A DNA stretch of 64,000 bases from NCBI RefSeq assembly GCF_964355755.1, contig NC_092679.1, positions 18,652,932-18,716,931 of the forward strand, written 5' to 3'. This DNA is from Antedon mediterranea. Its lineage: Eukaryota > Echinodermata > Crinoidea > Comatulida > Antedonidae. A model generated the notes under the pieces. It was not told where the DNA came from. It saw nothing but the letters and a program-made list of their open reading frames with translations, and did not search any database. Made by a program: the position numbers and the translations under genes. Every line of letters starts with the position of its first letter. Position 1 is the first letter of the stretch. Below are positions 22,200 to 33,546 of this stretch, piece by piece.

Positions 22200-23740
22200 T
22201 TGTCCCTTGGAACACAAAAAAATTAAGGTCAAAATACTCTAAATTTAAATTGGCCATATCAAAGTAATATTAAAGTTATTCACCTTAAAGGAAAGGAACA
22301 ACCTAATATTTTACCTAACTATTATAAAAGTAACCCTACCAACTTAATATTCAGAACAATTTATGTTTAAATCGGATTTGTAGTTTTCTAGTAAACAGGA
22401 TTTTAAAGCTGTTTTCAAGACATTTGAAAATCGCCATCTTGTGCTCATGGCAGCCTGTTTGTGACGTCAGATACGGCCGACGAAAATTTTAAGATTCGCG
22501 GTTGCATTCGGCGCTTCTATTGGATAAGCGAATCCGCTAATATGATTGGCTAATAACGCGACATGCGGTCATGCAGGACGGCGATGACGCGGTATGAGCA
22601 TGCGCTGGCTTGGTAAACAAACCTTCGCTCGATCTTTTCTTCTGCAAGCCAATTCGTAAATCTTTCAGCTATTATTAATCTATTGTTACTTTTATTGCCT
22701 AGCTGTTTCAAACGGGATTTGGTAGGGGAATTAACTGGCAAACCTTCCAAACGAAGGCTGTTGGTTGACGATGCAGTGTCTACTTTATTTTCGTTCAACA
22801 CGAGTTCTAGGCCTAGTAAGGCATACAGTACAGATACACTGGCCGAAAGTACACCATTCTTCGACGGCTTGTTATGCTCGAGAATGTTCTTCTTCTCTTC
22901 TTTTTTCCTCATCTGCACAACGCAAAACTAACTCTCTTTCTGTATATTCTGGTTCCAAATTTTCTGAATTATAAAAACTCCAAGCCATATTCCGAATTAT
23001 TAGGTATGTTAGGCTATTTAATTGATTTTATTTATGGTTATATCCCGCACTTCCATATTGAAATACTGTACTAAGACGATGGACGCTTGGATTTGCTTGA
23101 ATGCGTCCACCTAATCTGACGTCACATATTTGCTCTTAACCTGTCAAAATGGCGCTGTTCAATTTCCGATATGTTGTCGTTTAAAAGTCTATTTTTTAAC
23201 TAAATTGCTTACTATTGTACCTTGAACCATTGTAATCATGTTTTTATTACATTTATCTATAAGCACAGTGGCACATTTAGCCCAGGGTGTTCCTTTCCTT
23301 TAAGTCGAAAATTCGAGCCATTTTTACGTAATTAACAGCTAAATTAAATTGATTACATTTCGTCTGGATAATCGTCCCGAGCGAGAGTAAACAAAGATTT
23401 CAAACCATGAATATACATTATGCATGATGCTAATTAGGATTGTTTACAACTCGTCACGGATGAGAAAGTGTTCTCACACAGATCGCGAGGAAGTTTTATG
23501 ATTATGCATACAGGGTAGCCAAATAAGCACGTTGCATTATGAGATATGTTTTGATAGAAAACTTTGACTGGAAGTCAAAGTTATTTTTTGAACCAAAAAA
23601 CGTCTGTATTTCAGTTAAATGATTTTTTTTTCGACTCATTTTTGTTGAAAATTAATAACTATTATGATACTTCAAAATTACCCACTTTTTTTCGAAATCT
23701 TTTTTTTTTTTGGAATTTGACAAAGGGACAATACATCTTT
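22200..23740. mobile_element. DNA transposon splitting LG6 (outer element)
   Basis: About 1.54 kb absent from the otherwise matching LG12 (36440). Its ends are inverted: TTGTCCCTTGGAAC on the left, GACAAAGGGACAA on the right. The target duplication is not clear, so I leave the superfamily open. It carries the second element nested within it. Confidence 0.75.
22289..23299. mobile_element. Nested TTAA-target element, about 1.0 kb (Kolobok- or piggyBac-like)
   Basis: Termini AGGAAAGGAACAACCT and AGGGTGTTCCTTTCCT form inverted repeats of about 16 bp, flanked on both sides by TTAA (22285-22288 and 23300-23303). A TTAA target with an RRG-type end fits the Kolobok superfamily; piggyBac also uses TTAA. 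A 122-codon minus-strand frame (22550-22918) has no motif I recognise, and no transposase is visible. It inserted into the outer element and is the younger of the two. Confidence 0.75.
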
Positions 23741-24225
23741 AAACATTGACTAATAGACACATTTTCTAGACCATTAGTTGCGGATTTAGTTTCCATTGTA
23801 CTGCCACCTTCATCTGGAGGATCCCGTTACCACCATTGTATTACGACCATCTTCATCTGACGTCATGTCAGTATCATTCATCTCGGATTGAGTACTAGAC
23901 TCATTTTCCAGACCATTAGTTGAGGATTCCGTTACCGCCATTGTATTACGACCATCTTCATCTGACGTCATGTCAGTATCATCCATCACGGTTTGAGTAA
24001 TAGACTCATTTTCCAGTTTATTAGTTGAGGATTCCGTTACCATGATAGGCCTATTTGTATTATCAGCACAATCATCTGATTTTATGGGCCAAGTACGGAG
24101 CAACAAACTGATATTCATTGGAAAAATTAAAATTAACACTGGGATAGCAAATGCATTTTGTACTAAAGATCAACATACATTTATCGCGACCAGCCATTTT
24201 AACCCGAAAAAGAACTTAATGGGCG
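23741..24225 (-). pseudogene. LG6, 5' part: acidic-repeat fragment
   Basis: Resumes at AAACATTGACTAATAG and runs through two or three acidic repeats (TESSTNGLENESSTQSEM, MTSDEDGRNT) towards the Cys module. It then ends near 24205-24240, against the 3' end of LG7, without a signal peptide or start. It is nearly identical to 36440-36920. It cannot make a secreted product. Confidence 0.85.
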
Positions 24226-24244
24226 GAAAACGCGGCCTTGTTAC

Positions 24245-25225
24245 TTATGGTATCCGAGTAATATTATAGTAGTAGGCTTCTACTTGTTGTGACGACACAG
24301 AACTATTGTAAAACTGGACTTCATCAATCAAGCCATAAAAATAACGTTCGTTGTTGCCATGTGCTGTTCCAATAACGACTGGGTTAGAATTGATCGGTAT
24401 AGGACCAGAGCAACAATCAGACTGACCAGATTGTATCTCTGCATTGACATAAAACGCTAGGCAACTTCCATTGTAGGTTAAAACCAAATGTCGCCACACT
24501 CCAAATTGAACCACAGAAAGATATTTGAATCTAGATTTGATTAAAGTAAAAAGTGATACCAATAAAGTATCAGTACCTAGTTTAAATTCAAATTCACCAT
24601 CTTCCCGGAAACCATTATTCAAAATGAACTGTTGGTTATCACCTCCTTCCAAACGTTTATACCACAGACTAACCGTAAATTCTGATCCAAAATCAAAGTT
24701 ACTGAACTCATCAACAACAATGCTCTGAGAGCCAGTGAAGTTGGCGGCTAGACCACTTACACCAGTTGTGTATGTTAAGTCTGTACCATTAGATCTTCCA
24801 TGGCGTCCAATGCCAGATGTATCATTTACGTCACTCTCAAACGCGTAATAAGCAAGTAAATACTGGTTCTCTTCAACCAAGACATTGTCATGGTTGCCAG
24901 TTTGCGTACTGGAACCACCTTCCAGACCATTAGTTGACGATTCTGTTACCATTGTATTCTGACCATTTTCATCTGACGTCACAAAATCAGTAAGTTGATT
25001 TTTATTGAATTCTTGAGCCAAATAAGGAGCATTCACTTTCCCTTTTAGTGACTTAAATCTAAAACTGTGATACCAAATCCATTTTGAAACTACTTTCAAA
25101 ATACATTCCTCCCGATCAGCCAATTTCACCAGTTTCTGGTCGTTTCCACATTTTATTTCATGTTGTATACCATTTACGAGATGTATTTTCAGAACCACGA
25201 TCAACGTTAACACGCTGCAATACAT
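24245..25225 (-). CDS. LG7: secreted LamG-domain protein, C subtype (326 aa)
   Basis: Intact. ATG at 25225-25223 follows acceptor-like TTTCATTAG. Signal peptide about 1-19 (ending LVNG), a shortened Cys module (KCGNDQKLVKLADREECILK), a single acidic repeat (TESSTNGLEGGSSTQTG) and a full LamG domain (about 118-322) ending NITRIP. It is the shortest architecture in the family, with a one-unit linker. Its pair-mate is LG13. Confidence 0.87.
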   Translation of the reverse strand: MYCSVLTLIVVLKIHLVNGIQHEIKCGNDQKLVKLADREECILKVVSKWIWYHSFRFKSLKGKVNAPYLAQEFNKNQLTDFVTSDENGQNTMVTESSTNGLEGGSSTQTGNHDNVLVEENQYLLAYYAFESDVNDTSGIGRHGRSNGTDLTYTTGVSGLAANFTGSQSIVVDEFSNFDFGSEFTVSLWYKRLEGGDNQQFILNNGFREDGEFEFKLGTDTLLVSLFTLIKSRFKYLSVVQFGVWRHLVLTYNGSCLAFYVNAEIQSGQSDCCSGPIPINSNPVVIGTAHGNNERYFYGLIDEVQFYNSSVSSQQVEAYYYNITRIP

Positions 25226-25689
25226 AATCTAATGAAAAGAATAGTACAGCATAATATGTGGGGTTTTTTCTGAGATAAATTTTAAATACAATGTTTTGAC
25301 TGACTATAGGCCTATTAATAATCACTGCACAAATTAATTTTAAAAAATAAATTAAACAATTCGGCCGGATTACCTAGAATTTATCAATTAAATAAAAGTC
25401 ATAAGGGTATCTACATTTTAATGCAACACAAGCACGTAAGGGCAACGCAACTGATTTTACCAATCACAAGAGATTGATTATTCAAACTGTTGCTAGTCAT
25501 TGGTAAACTCACTTGCGTTGCGTTTACGCTCTTGCGTTCTAGTGGGAAGAAAACTTAAATAAAAGACTAACTGGCAAATCAACAGAGCTAAAAGAAAATC
25601 ATAAAATATTGTTACCTTCTCAACATGAACCAGCTTCTAAAATCGATCGAAATACTTGATTATGTTGTAAAAGTATTTCACGCCTTGCA

Positions 25690-25980
25690 TTTAGTCAGTT
25701 AAACTTCTTACAGCATTTGTTTTTATTGTAAACATTTTGTGAAAAAATTACAAATACTGTAGTATACTACGTATAAACAGGCCTAAGTGATTTATTTTGA
25801 CTGTATATTCAATCTTTAATACTGAATTCTTTCATTTCATCTCGTTCTGTTCCCTCAAAAATTAAACTGATACACATTTACATGACAAATATGAAAACAC
25901 AATGGATGGTAAACTATATAATTAGTGTGATGCTACTGCTTCTGTGCTAAATTAAATCAGTGGAGTTAATTGGTTAAAAG
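25690..25980 (-). promoter_or_regulatory. LG7 5' exon and promoter module
   Basis: Donor GTAAGA near 25708-25713 (GCT|GTAAGA), ATTTACATGAC (25876-25886) and CCAAT (ATTGG 25969-25973). It carries the same two elements as the A and B genes in otherwise different sequence. Confidence 0.45.
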
Positions 25981-26511
25981 GCGTATTTAATATCTTTCGA
26001 TTTCGGCTTGGTTTCCATTTTAATTGCTACGTGTAGCCAACGAAATCTGGAGAAAATATCAGGAGCGCTAAGCGATTCGTCAAAGAACGTTCCGAACTTA
26101 ACGATTTGTCTGCAATGACTCCAATTGTAATAGAGGACCAATAATACACACCAAGTTTAATAAACATCACCAGAAATCTCTGTCTCAATACATTTATACA
26201 CTTTATAATTAAACCCATTTTCTGACAGAATACTTTTTACTTTAAATTACAGTTATTTTCAGGTAAACAATAATAATAATAATTTTATTTTTCGATCCCA
26301 TTTTTTTTGGGAAAAGTGAATATCTAAATGCGACATTAAAATTACATTACAATTATTTGTTCAGGGGTCAAAATATCTTTAAATTGCCTATACCTAAAGA
26401 AATAAATTTACAATGTTGGTACAAAGGCCAAAAACGAATTATTTATATGTGAATTCAGTAGAATAGGCCTATAGTTTAGTATATTTTAACAGGTTAACTC
26501 AGAAATCAACA

Positions 26512-27900
26512 TTAAATTTCAACCACATTATAATAATAGGCTTCCACTTGTTGCGACGACACAGAACTATTGTAAAATTGAACTTCGTCAATCAAGCCAT
26601 AGAAATAACGATCGTTCCTGCCATATGCTGTTCCAATAATGAATGGGTTAGGATTTATCGGTATAGAACCAGAGCAACAGTCAGACTGACCAGATTGCGT
26701 TTCTGCATTGACATAAAACGCTAGGTAACTGCCGTTATAGGTTAAAACCATATGTCGCCACGCTCCAAATTGAACCACAGGCACATATTTAAAGTTACTT
26801 TCCAATCGGGTAAAAATTGATACACATAAAATATTACTTTTTGAAAGTTTAAGTTCAAATTCACCATCCACACGGTAACCATTATTCAAGATATACTGTT
26901 TGTCATCGCCTCCTTCCAAACGTTTAAACCACAAACTAACCGTAAATTCTGATCCAAAATCAAAGTTACTGAACTCATCAACAACAATGCTCTGAGAACC
27001 AGTGAAGTTGGCGGCTAAACCACTTATACCAGTTGTGTATGTTAAGTCTGTACCATAAGACCTTCCATGGCGTTCATTGTCAGATGTATCATTTATGTCA
27101 CTCTCGAATGCGTAATAAGCAAGTAAATACTGGTTTTCTCCAACCAAGACACTGTCAGTAGTTAAACATTGACTAGTAGACTCATTTTCCTGACCATTAG
27201 TTGCGGATTCCGTTTCCATTGTACTGCCAACTTCACCTGACGTCATGACAGTATCATTCATCTCGGATTGAGTACTAGACTCATTTTCCAGTTCATTAGT
27301 TGATGATCCCGTTACCACCATTGTATTACGACCATCTTCATCTGATGTCATATTATCATCCATCTCGGATTGAGTACTAGACTCATTTTCCAGACCATTA
27401 GTTGATGATCCCGCTACCACCAATGTATTACGACCATCTTCATCTGATGTCATATTATCATCCATCTCGGATTGAGTACTAGACTCATTTTCCAGACCAT
27501 TAGTTGAGGATTCTGTTACCACCAATGTATTACGACCATCTTCATCTGATGTCATATTATCATCCATCTCGCTTTGAGTACTAGACTCATTTTCCAGACC
27601 ACTAGTTGAGGATTCCGTTTCTATTCTATTTGTATTATCAACTCCTTCATTTTGATTCTCATTGAATCGGTTAGCCAAACCAAAGCCAATCAGTTGATAT
27701 TTATTGCAAACATCATCATCCCTTTTAAATTTAACATGGGAATATGTAATGCATTTTGAAAGTGAAACCACCTCCAACATACATTTCTCTAGACCATCCA
27801 ATTTCACCAGTTTTTGGTTGTTTCCACATTTTGTTTGACGTTTACCATTTACGTCAAAAATTGCAAGAACCACGATCAACGTTAACACGCTGTAATACAT
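26512..27900 (-). CDS. LG8: secreted LamG-domain protein, D subtype with expanded repeats (462 aa)
   Basis: Longest open member. ATG at 27900-27898, signal peptide ending DVNG and a Cys module with KRDDDVCNKYQL. Then come about five tandem 34-residue repeats (residues about 90-255), each built as TESSTNGLENESSTQSEM plus DDNMTSDEDGRNTLVV, followed by a LamG domain (about 255-458). The repeat is 102 bp in DNA, so expansion keeps frame. LG10 has two fewer. The canonical 5' UTR donor used by LG10 is mutated here (ATAAGT at 28020-28025), which could reduce or reroute splicing. Confidence 0.86.
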   Translation of the reverse strand: MYYSVLTLIVVLAIFDVNGKRQTKCGNNQKLVKLDGLEKCMLEVVSLSKCITYSHVKFKRDDDVCNKYQLIGFGLANRFNENQNEGVDNTNRIETESSTSGLENESSTQSEMDDNMTSDEDGRNTLVVTESSTNGLENESSTQSEMDDNMTSDEDGRNTLVVAGSSTNGLENESSTQSEMDDNMTSDEDGRNTMVVTGSSTNELENESSTQSEMNDTVMTSGEVGSTMETESATNGQENESTSQCLTTDSVLVGENQYLLAYYAFESDINDTSDNERHGRSYGTDLTYTTGISGLAANFTGSQSIVVDEFSNFDFGSEFTVSLWFKRLEGGDDKQYILNNGYRVDGEFELKLSKSNILCVSIFTRLESNFKYVPVVQFGAWRHMVLTYNGSYLAFYVNAETQSGQSDCCSGSIPINPNPFIIGTAYGRNDRYFYGLIDEVQFYNSSVSSQQVEAYYYNVVEI

Positions 27901-28025
27901 AATCTGATAAACAAAAGAATACTGTATGTGAAAACTAGCGGTTAATTTGTATTAAAAATAACTGAACAAAACAAACTTAGAATTACGATAATCCAACAGA
28001 AGACTTTCTGAATGTATTAACTTAT

Positions 28026-28260
28026 AATACTGTCACCACTACACGAATACACGGGAAAATGATTACAGTACTTGTTTGCATACTCATCATTTTATATTGA
28101 TCAATCTCATTTTATAACTAATCATTCTCTAAAAAAAAAAGTAAAACCGATATACATTTACATGACAATGCCAGACTACAAAAAGATGATCAACTAGAAT
28201 TGTGCCAGATTAAAAGTCAATATGAATTAAAGGCAGTTTTCTCTTTTTAATCAATATGCA
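28026..28260 (-). promoter_or_regulatory. LG8 upstream region
   Basis: ATTTACATGAC (28156-28166) is present. The CCAAT box is not recognisable at the usual distance (AATTAAAGGCAG in place of AATTGGTTACAGG). Presumed promoter by position and by match to LG10. Confidence 0.4.
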
Positions 28261-28597
28261 ATTTATGACTTTATTTATATACAATAGACGTACCACAGTA
28301 TCAATGTGTAAACCAGTATTTTAGATATTAGTTTTACTGTGAAATTATAAATGTACGAATTGCTCCTTTATATTGCATTTGAAACATTTTACTGAATAAT
28401 TTTATATATTTTATTATATTTTTGAAAATAAATTAATATGGATTTGACAAATCTTACAAAATTAAGTTTCTTAAGGTAATGTTTAAATATACAATGAAGA
28501 TGTCGTTTGAAGGAAACCAAATTTTTGAGTATTTAAAGTTCAAATTATTCATACATCAGCATTCGTGTGCTTCTTGTGAGCGGTAAACAACGGTGCT

Positions 28598-29672
28598 TTA
28601 TTGTTCAGTGATGTTGTAATAGTAGGTTTCTACGTTTTTTGACGACACAAAACTATTATAAAATTTGATTTCATCAATCAAGCCATAGAAATAACGTTCG
28701 TTGCTGCCTTGTGCTGTTCCAATAACGACTGGGTTAGGATTGATCGGTATAGGACCAGAGCAACAATCAGACTGACCAGCTTGTATCTCTGCATTGACAT
28801 AAAACGCTAGGCAACTTCCATTGTAGGTTAAAACCAAAATGTCGTCACACTCCAAATTGAACCACATGAACATACTTGAATCTAGATCGGAATACAGTAA
28901 AAAGTGATACCAATAAATTATTAGGACCTAGTTTGAATTCAAATTCACCATCTTCCCGGAAACCATTATTCACAATATACTGTTTGTCATCACCTCCTTC
29001 CAAACGTTTATACCACAAACTAACCGTAAATTCTGATCCAAAATCAAAGTTACTGAACTCATCAACAACAATGCTCTGAGAACCAGTGAAGTTGGCGGCT
29101 AAACCACTTACACCAGTTGTGTATGTTAAGTCTGTACCATTAGATCTTCCATGGCGTTCATTGCCAGATGTATCTTTGACGTCACACTCAAACGCGTAAT
29201 AAGAAAGTAAATACTGGTTCTCTCCAACCAAGAGACTGTCATGGTTGCCAGTTTGCGTACTGGACTTAGTTTCCAGACAATGAGTTGACAATTCAAATTC
29301 CATTGTATGATCTTCACCTGATGTCACGACATCATCATCCATCTCGAATTGTGTACTAGACTCATTTTCCAGTCCATTAGTTGAGGATTCCATACTTTGA
29401 AATTCTTCATCTGACGTCATGACACTATTTTGTTGATTCTCATTAAATTGGTAAGGAGCAACTAGTTTATATTCGTTGCAAACATCATCCACACTCTTTT
29501 TAAGAAACATACATTTAACATTGGAAAACCTAATGCATGTTTAAAGTGAAACTACCTCCAACATACATTTCTCTCGATCAGCCAATTTCACTAGTTTTTG
29601 GTCGCTTGTACATTTACCATTTACGGCAAATATTCCAAGAGCTATGATCAGCGTTGACAAACTGCAATACAT
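28598..29672 (-). pseudogene. LG9: B-subtype LamG pseudogene
   Basis: Pair-mate of LG11. The start ATG (29672-29670) is kept, but a Ser codon in the Cys module is TAA (about 29545) and an extra A near 28840 shifts frame in the LamG core, giving two overlapping frames (29510 down to 28845, then 28873 to 28598). The promoter is also interrupted by an insertion (30286-30814). Confidence 0.9.
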
Positions 29673-30285
29673 AATCTAATGAAACAAAGAATAAATACGC
29701 GGTGGTGTTCAGTGAAATATTTTTTAAAAATAAACTTGTAAATAATAATAAATGAACAAAACTAAGTTCTGCATTGACAAAATGTATATAAAAAAAAATC
29801 AGTTTTAAAATAATAATAGTTGAGAGGCTATCCACATTGAAATATTTAAAGATAATGAAGAACGGTGCGTTTAAACCAAGGACCAACTGGAAAATCTAAC
29901 AAATGCTTTAGAAATATTATTTATGAAGTTCAGATAAACAGATAAATTACCAAATTTATGAAAATACGATAACTTGTTGAGGCCTACTTTAAATTAAATC
30001 TTAACTAACGTTTTCAATAGCTAAACTAACAAGTACATGTCTGTTTTACTTTGTTGAAAGAATGATGGAACTAACTTACAAATGTGTACTTTGATACCAA
30101 CTGACGCATTAAATGACCACTACTGGCTACTCTATCTTTATTATTGATCACTTTCGTAGGTAATAACTCATTTTGTTTTCTCAATGAGTATACTGATATA
30201 CGTTTAAAAACAAATAAAAAGATCATTAACCACTATTGTGTAAAAATAAAAAGTAAATCGAGCTTTAATTGGTTACAGACCATGA

Positions 30286-30814
30286 GGCGCGGTCAATATC
30301 GCCAATTCATTACAAAATAAAGTTTGATATGAACCGTGCGTTTTTCTATGTTTGTAAATGTCGTGTACCCATTCTCTTTTTCTTTTCTTATGTTGTTGAT
30401 AAGCAACATATAGGAGAAGCATCTCATCGTCACTGGAATCACTATCCGCCATTATTGATTGATTGATTAATTAATTGATTATGTGACCTCAAGTATTTTT
30501 AATTAAAATTCAAAATAAAGTGGCAACTTAACATTTGCGAAAATCAAAAACTAATTTATAAATATGTGAGCACATAAATTCTATTATTTTAAGTTTAAGT
30601 CTCCATCTTAAAAAAAAAAAATTGGCAACATTATTGTATAAATTACAAATTATCAATTTGTAACATTGCATAGTAACGTAAGCGTATCACGGTCAACGTC
30701 ATCACCTCCACGACAATCGTTACCAAATCGTTCAAATGTAAACGCGGACCTGTTACGACGACGACACGACAACGACATTCGTGTCGTTATCGTATCTAGT
30801 GTAAATGGCGCTTT
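30286..30814. mobile_element. Insertion of about 0.53 kb in the LG9 promoter
   Basis: Present only here; LG2, LG4 and LG11 run from GGTTACAGGCAATGA directly into TTATTCGTGTTTAAT. The left end is GGCGCGGTCA and the right end TAAATGGCGC, giving weak inverted ends. Superfamily not recognised; no coding capacity seen. Confidence 0.6.
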
Positions 30815-31681
30815 ATTCGTGTTTAATCAAATCTCAATGAATGTCTTGGATACATCAACCATCCATATGCCCAAACCTTCTTTAAAGTAAAACCACTGCT
30901 AATCGACAAGGGTGTGGTGGCCAAAATGTGGTTAGAAGTATATGCGATTACCGGAGTTTTTCCAGGGAATGGGGTAACATGATAAATTTCCATTATCTAA
31001 TATTTTGATATTTACATATTTATTTTCAAAAATCAAGCAAGTATAAAACAAGAGTTAGATTAAACGTTTGATAAAAATATAAATAAATAAATATCTTCAC
31101 GAACTATTTTGTAGAATTTGTTTAATAATTATTCTCCGCAAAAACAATTAAAATAAACATAACAAATTGATTTCCAATAAATGAGATTTACTACTATTTA
31201 TTTACTTAAAGATGTTCCGCCAAAAACATGAAAAATGAAGATTAACAAAAGCAGATTTTGATTAGGCCATTTGGCATTTTTATCAAGTTAATTAATTCTG
31301 TAAAAAAAAGAAAACCAACAAATATTATGATTTTACTTACAAAAAGACAAAATAAATTATTAAATTTAACCAAAAACCCATTGTCTGACAGAATACTTTT
31401 TACTTTAAATTACAGTTATTTTCAGGTAAATAACAATAATAATAATTTTATTTTTCGATCCCATTTTTTTTTGGGAAAAGTGAATATCTAGGCCTAAATG
31501 CGACATTAAAATTACATTACAATTATTTGTTCAGGAGTCAAAATATCTTTAAATTGCCTATACCTAAAGAAATAAATTTACAATGTTGGTACAAAGGCCA
31601 AAAACGAATTATTTATATGTGAATTCAGTAGAATAGGCCTATAGTTTAGTATATTTTAACAGGTTAACTCAGAAATCAACA

Positions 31682-32866
31682 TTAAATTTCAGCCACATTA
31701 TAATAATAGGCTTCCACTTGTTGCGACGACACAGAACTATTGTAAAATTGAACTTCGTCAATCAAGCCATAGAAATAACGATCGTTCCTACCATATGCTG
31801 TTCCAATAATGACTGGGTTAGGATTTATCGGTATAGAACCAGAGCAACAGTCAGACTGACCATATTGCGTTTCTGCATTGACATAAAACGCTAGGTAACT
31901 GCCGTTATAGGTTAAAACCATATGTCGCCACGCTCCAAATTGAACCACAGGCACATATTTAAAGTTACTTTCCAATCGGGTAAAAATTGATACACATAAA
32001 ATATTACTTTTTGAAAGTTTAAGTTCAATTTCACCATCCACACGGTAACCATTATTCAAAATATACTGTTTGTCATCACCTCCTTCCAAACGTTTATACC
32101 ACAAACTAACCGTAAATTCTAATCCAAAATCAAAGTTACTGAACTCATCAACAACAATTCTCTGAGAACCAGTGAAGTTGGCGGCTAATCCACTTACACC
32201 AGTTGTGTAGGTTAAGTCTGTACCATTAGATCTTCCATGGCGTTCATTGCCAGATGTATCATTTATGTCACTCTCGAATGCGTAATAAGCAAGTAAATAC
32301 TGGTTCTCTCCAACCAAGACACTGTCAGTAGTTAAACATTGACTAGTAGACTCATTTTCCTGACCATTAGTTGCGGATTCCGTTTCCATTGTACTGCCAA
32401 CTTCACCTGACGTCATGACAGTATCATTCATCTCGGATTGAGTACTAGACTCATTTTCCAGACCATTAGTTGAGGATTCTGTTACCACCAATGTATTACG
32501 ACCATCTTCATCTGATGTCATATTATCATCCATCTCGCTTTGACGACTAGACTCATTTTCCAGACCACTAGTTGAGGATTCCGTTTCTATTCTATTTGTA
32601 TTATCAACTCCTTCATTTTGATTCTCATTGAATCGGTTAGCCAAACCAAAGCCAATCAGTTGATATTTATTGCAAACATCATCATCCCTTTTAAATTTAA
32701 CATGGGAATATGTAATGCATTTTGAAAGTGAAACCACCTCCAACATACATTTCTCTAGACCATCCAATTTCACCAGTTTTTGGTTGTTTCCACATTTTGT
32801 TTGACGTTTACCATTTACGTCAAAAATTGCAAGAACCACGATCAACGTTAACACGCTGTAATACAT
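31682..32866 (-). CDS. LG10: secreted LamG-domain protein, D subtype (394 aa)
   Basis: Intact pair-mate of LG8 with the same signal peptide and Cys module. It has about three 34-residue repeats instead of five (68 residues fewer, exactly two units). The canonical donor GTAAGT (32986-32991) with the acceptor before the ATG predicts a short, 122-bp 5' UTR intron. The LamG domain (about 187-390) has a single CCSG loop. Confidence 0.88.
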   Translation of the reverse strand: MYYSVLTLIVVLAIFDVNGKRQTKCGNNQKLVKLDGLEKCMLEVVSLSKCITYSHVKFKRDDDVCNKYQLIGFGLANRFNENQNEGVDNTNRIETESSTSGLENESSRQSEMDDNMTSDEDGRNTLVVTESSTNGLENESSTQSEMNDTVMTSGEVGSTMETESATNGQENESTSQCLTTDSVLVGENQYLLAYYAFESDINDTSGNERHGRSNGTDLTYTTGVSGLAANFTGSQRIVVDEFSNFDFGLEFTVSLWYKRLEGGDDKQYILNNGYRVDGEIELKLSKSNILCVSIFTRLESNFKYVPVVQFGAWRHMVLTYNGSYLAFYVNAETQYGQSDCCSGSIPINPNPVIIGTAYGRNDRYFYGLIDEVQFYNSSVSSQQVEAYYYNVAEI

Positions 32867-32991
32867 AATCTGATAAACAAAAGAATACTGTATGTGAAAA
32901 CTAGCGGTTAATTTGTATTAAAAATAACTGAACAAAACAAACTTCGAACTACGATAATCCAACAGAAGACTTTCTGAATGTGTTAACTTAC

Positions 32992-33200
32992 AATACTGTC
33001 ACCACTACACGAATACACGGGAAAATGATTACAGTTTATTTTGATCAATCTCATTTTATAACTAATCATTCTCTAAAAAAAAAGAAGTAAAACCGATATA
33101 CATTTACATGACAATGCCAGACTACAAAAAGATGATCAACTAGAATTGTGCCAGATTAAAAGTCAATATGAATTAAAGGCAGTTTTCTCTTTTTAATCAA
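32992..33200 (-). promoter_or_regulatory. LG10 upstream region
   Basis: 5' exon ending at 32992 and ATTTACATGAC at 33102-33112. No clear CCAAT box, as in LG8. Confidence 0.4.
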
Positions 33201-33546
33201 TATGCAATTTATGACTTTATTTATATACAATAGACGTACCACAGTATCAATGTGTAAACCAGTATTTTAAATATTAGTTTTACTGTGAAATTATAAATGT
33301 ACGAATTGCTCCTTTATATTGCATTTGAAACATTTTACTGAATAATTTTATATATTTTATTATATTTTTGAAAATAAATTAATATGGATTTGACAAATCT
33401 TACAAAATTAAGTTTCTTAAGGTAATGTTTAAATATGTAACAATGAAGATGTCGTTTGAAGGAAACCAACTTTTTGAGTATTTAAAGTTCAAATTATTCA
33501 TACATCAGCATTCGTGTGCTTCTTGTGAGCGGTAAACAACGGTGCT

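Larger units (their letters stand above)
23741..26190. repeat. Segmental duplication pair P (copy 1)
   Basis: LG6 5' fragment, LG7 and the LG7 upstream region match 36440-38880 (LG12 fragment, LG13 and upstream), including the shared truncation of the fragment against the next gene. Confidence 0.88.
26230..30980. repeat. Segmental duplication pair Q (copy 1)
   Basis: LG8, its upstream region, LG9 and the LG9 promoter match 31380-35470 (LG10, LG11). Differences are two extra 102-bp repeats in LG8, LG9 lesions and a roughly 0.5-kb insertion near 30286. Confidence 0.88.

Noticed and set aside
22550-22918. 122-codon frame in the TTAA element as a captured gene
   Set aside because: No recognisable domain; without a database search I cannot call it a gene.
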